From Gigaspora margarita (lineage: Eukaryota; Glomeromycota; Glomeromycetes; Diversisporales; Gigasporaceae): a stretch of DNA of 64,000 nucleotides. The notes under the pieces are model-generated. The model was given only the letters and a program-made list of their open reading frames with translations. It did no database searches and was not told where the DNA came from. A program made the position numbers and the translations under genes. Below, one piece after another: positions 58,195-64,000 of this stretch. The stretch's first letter is position 1; every line of letters starts with the position of its first letter. The stretch is from assembly GCA_009809945.1 (NCBI GenBank), contig WTPW01000565.1:73639-137638 (forward strand), read 5' to 3'.

Positions 58195-60460
58195 CCATCA
58201 GTGCCTCACCTTTTTTTTCTAATAATCAATAAGTTATTGTAAAAATTCTACTACAAACTTGCTTGTTATTCCAGTGTGTGGTTAAGGTTGAGTTAGTTTG
58301 CATCGAAATTATTGTATTAAATTATGATTTCTGCTATGAGTTACTGTAAAAAAATTCTGTTATAAAACCTTACTATTTTGGCTACTACAGTATTGGTTAG
58401 GGGTAGTTTGCATCAGAATTGTCTTTTATTTTCTATGTGGTTGAGTTGTTTTGCATTGGAATTATCACAATTTCTATTGCAAGTTACTATAAACCCCAAT
58501 TCTGGTAATGTGAGTAAGCTTGTACTGAGCATGTAACTCGCTAACGCATGTTATTATCTATATCTTAGTTAGTTTAAATCACAAAACATGTATAACTGAC
58601 GAAAATTGATTTTTTAAAAAAATCATAATTTCATGTATTGATAGATCGATTATGATTATGATGATATTAGTTATGCACAATTACTTATAACGATTTAAAT
58701 ATAGGACTCAGATAGAAACTATTATTATATAGGGTGATATCTATTAAAACAGCCCTTTTTTACATATATTTTATTTTGAGATAATTAAGTTGAATTATTT
58801 GTTTTGATTTTCGGATTGATCCGGGATTAATTAAATTTCACAATTTTGATTAGTAAAATGTAACATGCAACTATCGGGTAATCTTGTGATGTGTTGGCCT
58901 TATGCTGCCTTGTGTAATTTTTCTTTTACAATTATCTTGATTTTTTATTATGTAAATCGATTTTCATTTATAATTGAAAAATATCGATCATGTCAAAATT
59001 TATATTAATCTAATGTAAACAAATTTTTCAAAAAATTGCAAAAAGGGCTGTTTTAATAGATAACACCCCATATAGCTACTTGAGATATATAATAATTTAT
59101 CCAGTAGACTAATAATACCTGTATAGAGATTTTCTTAATGGGTCTGATCACTAAGTATATGCACATATATGCAAGATTGTCCAATCATATTACATTAAGT
59201 TATATGAGAAGAAGATGGGGCACCGATGATGCTTCAGATTTTTTTTCCATTAATTAATGTTTGAATTACTACAATTTCTATCATAAATTATTGTAAAAGT
59301 TTCTTACAAAAAATGCTAGCTATTCCAGTATGTAGTTAAGGTGAGTTAGCCTTTATCAAAATAATTACAAATTCTATTATGTATTAAGGTAAACAATTCT
59401 TTTACAAAACTTACTCATTATCTCAGTGATTCTTAGTATGTTGCTGTAAATTCTATTATGAATTACTGCAAAACATTTGTTACAGAACTTATTATCACTT
59501 TTTTCAATCTAGTTGGTTTTGATCAGTTTGTAATTTTTTCAAGCTTTATGAGTCCTACAATTATAATATATATAATGTTGCATTCTTTAGAACTCATTTA
59601 CTAAATATAATAAAAATGTCAAAAGTAATGAAATAAGTTCTGAAAATATGATGAATTTAGGTAATTGCTTGCATTGTAATTGTAGAACTTACGGATCTCG
59701 CAAAAAAAATCATATAGTGATCAAATTAAACTTAATAGAAAGAGAATAATACAGTAAGCAATGGTTAAAGTTAGTTTGTATTGATATTGTCATGATTTTT
59801 ATCAAGAGTTAGGGTGAAAAATAGTTTAAAGTTGTACAAGTTTGCATTAGAATTTTCATGATTTCTACTGAGTTACGTAAGAAAATTCTGTAACACTTAC
59901 CTGCTATTCTGGTGACCACAGCGCAGTTGAGTTAGTTTGCATTGGAATTGTCTGATTTATGGGGTTAAGTTTGAATTAGATTGTATTTTGAAGTTATTAG
60001 TTCTTTCATAAAGAATTCTGTTGCAAAGCCCTGTTGACTACGGTATGTGATTAAGGTTGAGTTAATTTGCATTGAAATTATCATATTAAAATTATTGTAA
60101 TTTCTGCTACAAGTTACTGTAAAAAATCCTGTTATAAAAACATACTATTTCGGCTACCACGGTATCAGTTAGAAGTAGCATTGTCTTTTATTTTCTATAT
60201 GCTTGAGTGAGTTAGTTTGCATTGGTATTATATCGCGAGTTACTGTAAGACTGTTCTGGTAATGAGAGTTGAATAACTATAAAACATTTCTGCTGTATAC
60301 CTATTCGATGCATAATTCATAGTTGCATTAATCTGTATCATGAATGACTATAAGGTTGAATTAGTTTGCATTGGAATTATTATAGTTTCTATCGTACGAT
60401 ACTGTAAAAATTTATTTCCAAACCTTACTATTTTGGTGATAGTCTCAGTTAATCTTACAT
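58195..60460. repeat. Large cluster of the dispersed ~100-bp repeat, interrupting the transposase-like gene
   Basis: Units with gttgagttagtttgcattgg, aattat(c/t)ataatttct, gagttactgtaaaaaattct, gtta(c/t)aaa(a)cctta, ctattttgg and (t)gatcacagtatgt recur at least ten times in degenerate form. The start ggcaccatcagtgcctcacc at 58195 recurs as ggcaccgatgatgcttcag at 59215. Gene fragments lie on both sides (to ~58150 and from ~60790). Confidence 0.65.
58731..59071. mobile_element. 341-bp TIR element inside the repeat cluster
   Basis: The left end agggtgatatctattaaaac, then agccctttttt, pairs with the right end aaaagggctgttttaataga, then taacacccc. Non-coding; fewer AT-only runs than its surroundings. 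Confidence 0.85.
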
Positions 60461-60789
60461 GGACGAAAAATAGATTTTTGAAAAATCATAGATGACAACT
60501 GAGGATGTGAATAAAACAACTGGTCGTTCCTGTATCCTTGATTTTCGCAGTTTTCCACGAATTATGTAAATATGACAATTTTATTATGACATTAGCTATC
60601 CATAATTACAGTTAACGATGATCATAAATCCTTATAAATTAGCTAATTAAAATTTCAAGAGTTTATGCACATATATGCAAGATTGTCCAATCGTATCACA
60701 TAAAGATTACATTTGCATACGGGCATCATTTTATAATATTAGATTTATCTTAATTACCTTCTCAATATACATTCAAATCACTATAGTTC

Positions 60790-61308
60790 ATTTAATTCTT
60801 TGTATGTGAATGAAATGAATGAAGATCATTGTCCATCTTTATTACTAAATCAAGAAGGACAAGAACGTGGCCCTAATAATCTTTAGACACATAAAAATAT
60901 TAATGGATGGGTGGAATGTACGGCATGTGGAAAATTGCGATGTCTTTATAGTTTAAATTCACTTGACGAAGATGAAGAACTACAATGGTAATTGGCTATT
61001 CAAAATTTTTTTTATACTTGTGGAGGACCAATCTAAGATGAGTTCATTCATTATATAACACTCACTTTGTTCGTGAACACATATCTTGTAACTCACCTAT
61101 TGAAACAAATTACTATTCATATAAAAAGGGAGATCAAATTCAACTTTGTTATTGGTGTGGAGCAATGGATAGCTTATTAGAATTGCCAACTGCATTAACA
61201 GATAGATTTAAAAAAGTTTATCCGCGTTGTATGATATGTAAAGAAACGGGAAAAGATCATTTTACTCAAATTGAAATTAAGACTAGTAAATCTAAAAAAT
61301 ACCGCTAA
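60790..61308 (+). pseudogene. C-terminal zinc-cluster exon of the transposase-like gene
   Basis: Plus-strand reading: FNSLYVNEMNEDHCPSLLLN (~60793), then GWVECTACGKLRCLYSLNSL, YTCGGP, ISCNSPIETNYYSYKKG, IQLCYWCGAMDSLLELP, YPRCMICKETGKDHFTQIEI and a Lys-rich end SKSKKYR, followed by a stop at ~61306. Cys-x2-Cys pairs occur at least three times, giving a likely zinc-binding tail. It probably belongs to the fragments at 56126-58150. Two or three stops are seen, so it is broken but recent-looking. Confidence 0.5.
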
Positions 61309-61690
61309 GTATTTAAATTTTAATTCTTTGATAATATTTTATTAAAAGATATATAAATATTTAATAAAATAATATTTTTTTAAAACACAAGAATAAAACA
61401 CAAACAATAATAAAAAAATTCTATATACCGTATAAGGGGGACGTCTAAAGCGGGGGCAATTCATATTTAAAGATATTCAATTCTGCCCGAACCATTTTTC
61501 CATATATGTATGTGCTCTGTGATAGTTGTGTACATGTATGAACCGGATCATTTCAACTTTTTCATCATATACGGGTAGATCGTGCTATTATCTTTATCTC
61601 TATATGGAAGATCTGCGATTAAAATTTCCTCGAAATTCCAGGTAAGGAAATTTTCGTTGACCCTTTTTCATAAATAGTAAATTTGAAATA
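61309..61690. other. Spacer with a family D tip
   Basis: 61436-61463 repeats gggggacgtctaaagcgg(g)ggcaa of the element at 1152-1390. The partner end was not found; the gap downstream may hide it. Confidence 0.5.
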
Positions 61691-61921
61691 GCTATTACAA
61701 TTGTTATTGTAATTGCTATTGTTATTGCTATTGTTATTTCTATTGCTGTTACTATTGCTATTGCTATTCAAAAAAAAAAAAAAAAAAAAAAAAAAANNNN
61801 NNNNNNNNNNNNNNNNNNNNNNNNNNNNNNNNNNNNNNNNNNNNNNNNNNNNNNNNNNNNNNNNNNNNNNNNNNNNNNNNNNNNNNNNNNNNNNNNNNNN
61901 NNNNNNNNNNNNNNNNNNNNN

Positions 61922-61953
<32 letters not shown>
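61691..61953. repeat. Degenerate (TTATTG/CTATTG)n, A-run and assembly gap
   Basis: gctattgttattgctattg units to 61768, then a pure A-run, N at 61797-61921, then another A-run. The open frames crossing it on both strands are artefacts. The unit plus A-tail could be the 3' end of a retroposed element on the plus strand. Confidence 0.8.
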
Positions 61954-61955
<2 letters not shown>

Positions 61956-62361
61956 AAGAGAGAATTGCATGCAATTCTAATTCTAAATGATAAAAAGGTT
62001 TCGCTTTTTACATTATTATTAGGTCTTTGCCTATATTTGAAAATAAGTTTCAGCGTTTTGACCATTTTTCTTTTTTCGGATTTTTTATGGGATAGATGAA
62101 TTGATAATCTCTGATCGTCAAAGGCAGTACAAATGTTCGCAACGAAAAATTTGATGATCGTTTCTAAATTAAATTTTTTTCATGGATACGTAATATATGT
62201 GCAATGTGAAATAAATCCCTTTCCTGATTAAGCTTATTAATTAATTAAAAATTAATAGAACATATGTACGTATATATGATTAACGATACAATTGATTATT
62301 ATTCTCGCTCGGATTTCATATTAAACACTTTCTTTATTAGACTTTTTTTTTTAAAAAAAAA
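61954..62361. other. Spacer, nothing supported
   Basis: No gene or repeat recognised. Confidence 0.4.
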
Positions 62362-62670
62362 TAGCGAGTCAAGCCCACGCTTATGGTGCAGCACATTCAA
62401 CTCATTACATACAATATTAATTTTTATAATGACGAGTTCGAGCCCACGCTATAGTGCGACGCACTCAATTCATTACACATGATATCAATTTTTATATAGC
62501 GGCGCATTCAACTCCTTACACATGACAATATCGACTTTATAAGTGTAGCGAGTTTGACCCCACGCTATGTGTGGCGCATTCAACTCGGTACACATGACAA
62601 CGTCAACATAAAATAGCGAATTCGTCCCACGCTATGATGCAGCGCATTCAACTCATTACACATGGCAACA
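62362..62670. repeat. Degenerate tandem repeat, 68-bp period, four to five units
   Basis: Units start at ~62362, 62430, (partial) 62497, 62545 and 62613. Consensus: tagcgagttcgagcccacgc, tatggtg(c/t)(a/g)gcgcattcaac, tcattacacatgacaatatc, aactttata. The third lacks ~20 bp. The composition is richer in GC than the surroundings. Confidence 0.85.
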
Positions 62671-64000
62671 AGCAGGGTGCTAGATGCAATGAATGGGAGA
62701 GGGCGGGAGGAATGGGTGCCAGATTATAATCGGGCATTGAAGAGAACAAATGACAAGACAAAGTGAAGGAAGAAAGAACTGAGATTCACCATTTACTCTC
62801 GTGTGTATCTTCATAACCTCTGCCGCTCTATCACATGCATTTCTATAATCTCCGTTGCATACAATCATATGTTATTACCTTATTCATATAAGCCTCAAAT
62901 TCATATAAGCCACAAATCAGGTTATCCTTGCGATAATAATCCTAGCATGACTATCGTCAACGCATAGGGTTAATTTTTTTTACATACATGCATGATAATT
63001 ATTCAAATAATCAAAAAATTTTTTGAAATAAAATAAAAAACTTAACATTATTATTGCGTTTGTCATTTTCTTATATCTTATACTATCTATTAAAGGAGTA
63101 TCGTGTATCAAGCACCATTAAAAGTTACGTTATTGATGCCTATTACACTTGAAGCAGGTTTTATTCTATAAGCATTAAATAAATATAAATGTACCGATAT
63201 CTAAGTAATTCTGAGTTTATGTTTTAATGTTTTGATTGGCATCTTCGAAAAACGTGACCAGAATGTGAGAAAACAATACGAAAATTATTTGAGTTAATAA
63301 TGACGACAGAGTTACGAAAACATGAAAAATCTGATATGCATGAGCTTACCAATTTTGTCTAAACAATTGGCTGCAACCAAAAACGTGATCAAATTATATA
63401 CTTACTACTGTAATTTAATTCTGGGTTGGTAAACGTTTTTGATTGGCTGCATCAAAAAAGTGCTAAATTAAGAGAAAAAATTTTGGTCAGACTATGACGA
63501 TTCCTAATTTAAATTGTAATTATTTTGCGACATGAATAATTGTTGGTTGTCTCTCATTTCGGGTTTAAAGGAAATGGGTTATTCTCCTGTTAATCACACA
63601 CTGACCATCCTAATTTCCCATCTGATTGTCGTCTCGACAGGTCAATTTGGAAAACTTACGGGATAGGGAGGGTGGTTCGATGTACCCAGAACGTATGTCG
63701 GGTTCGCAGTCTATCCTATCTACTTACCTCATTGACACATATATACTTTGAACGATTACACTTCGATTACCTCATACTTATTCAACTTACCCAATTATAC
63801 TATACTTTACTCTGATCAAGCACCAATCAATTATCTCATAGTCACATTTACACTTATAAACAAATGCCTGAAAGCAACAATTACCTCATACTACCTAACC
63901 TTGGTCGATCACTAGATCGATCAATTGATCGAACATGTGACTCATGTCCGAATCCGAGCTGATTCGAGACTGCTATTACACCTAAACCACTCTTAACAGT
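62671..64000. other. Terminal stretch with no supported gene
   Basis: The sequence is less AT-extreme than the rest. The minus open frame 62680-62868 has no recognisable domain. A run of gatc words (gatcactagatcgatcaatt at ~63908) and related dattggc(t)gcatc words at ~63237 and 63440 are noted, but no element can be drawn. Confidence 0.4.

Noticed and set aside
61619-62099. Open frames on both strands with Phe-, Lys- or Leu-runs
   Set aside because: Produced by A-runs, a TTATTG-type repeat and an N gap.

Overview
The window looks like a repeat-dominated, strongly AT-rich stretch of a fungal nuclear genome. The single clear host gene has a short GT-AG intron and encodes a type II membrane glycosyltransferase-like protein of a kind I know from fungi. 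The repeated gene families resemble those of arbuscular mycorrhizal fungi (Glomeromycotina, Rhizophagus-like). The organism call is inference; no rRNA, tRNA or marker gene is present to settle it. There are assembly gaps (N) at 13337-13852, 46691-46738 and 61797-61921, and scattered N elsewhere.

Layout. 1-3.2 kb is a nest of inverted-repeat elements, including a 2.3 kb element with GGTCATGACC-rich arms that carries a 1.1 kb foldback. 4.6-6.7 kb holds the one apparently intact gene (minus strand, two exons, 657 aa). 6.7-10.2 kb is mostly featureless. 10.2-11.5 kb has a small TACAGT element and a degenerate repeat cluster. 11.8-18.6 kb is one decayed LINE (minus strand: reverse transcriptase, RNase H, CCHC-like tail). 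It is split by a 2.9 kb Tc1-like inverted-repeat element that contains a 326-bp palindromic array and a SINE-like insertion with target duplications. 19-28.6 kb is AT-rich, with many small inverted-repeat elements, a second 1.05 kb foldback and a tandem pair of 0.5 kb elements.

30-32.7 kb holds a decayed plus-strand gene of a repeated family, hit twice by the same small element. 32.7-41.2 kb is bounded by ~400-bp inverted repeats. It holds a probable fossil LTR, an element inside an ATT microsatellite, broken repeated-family ORFs and a 1.36 kb double palindrome. 41.2-42.6 kb is the poly(A)-tailed 3' part of a second LINE, followed by a second copy of the 326-bp palindromic module. 43-50 kb is more small elements. 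50.3-61.3 kb is probably one decayed transposase-like gene split by two large insertions: a TTTCGAAA-armed block that itself carries a pogo-family transposon, and a repeat cluster. 62.4-62.7 kb has a 68-bp tandem repeat. I see nothing beyond that.

The genes do not form a pathway. The main biological content is the layered history of mobile elements. The most distinctive signals are a core with telomere-like CCCTAA tracts shared by at least eight inverted-repeat elements whose ends differ, and foldback elements that share one internal periodic module but have unrelated ends.
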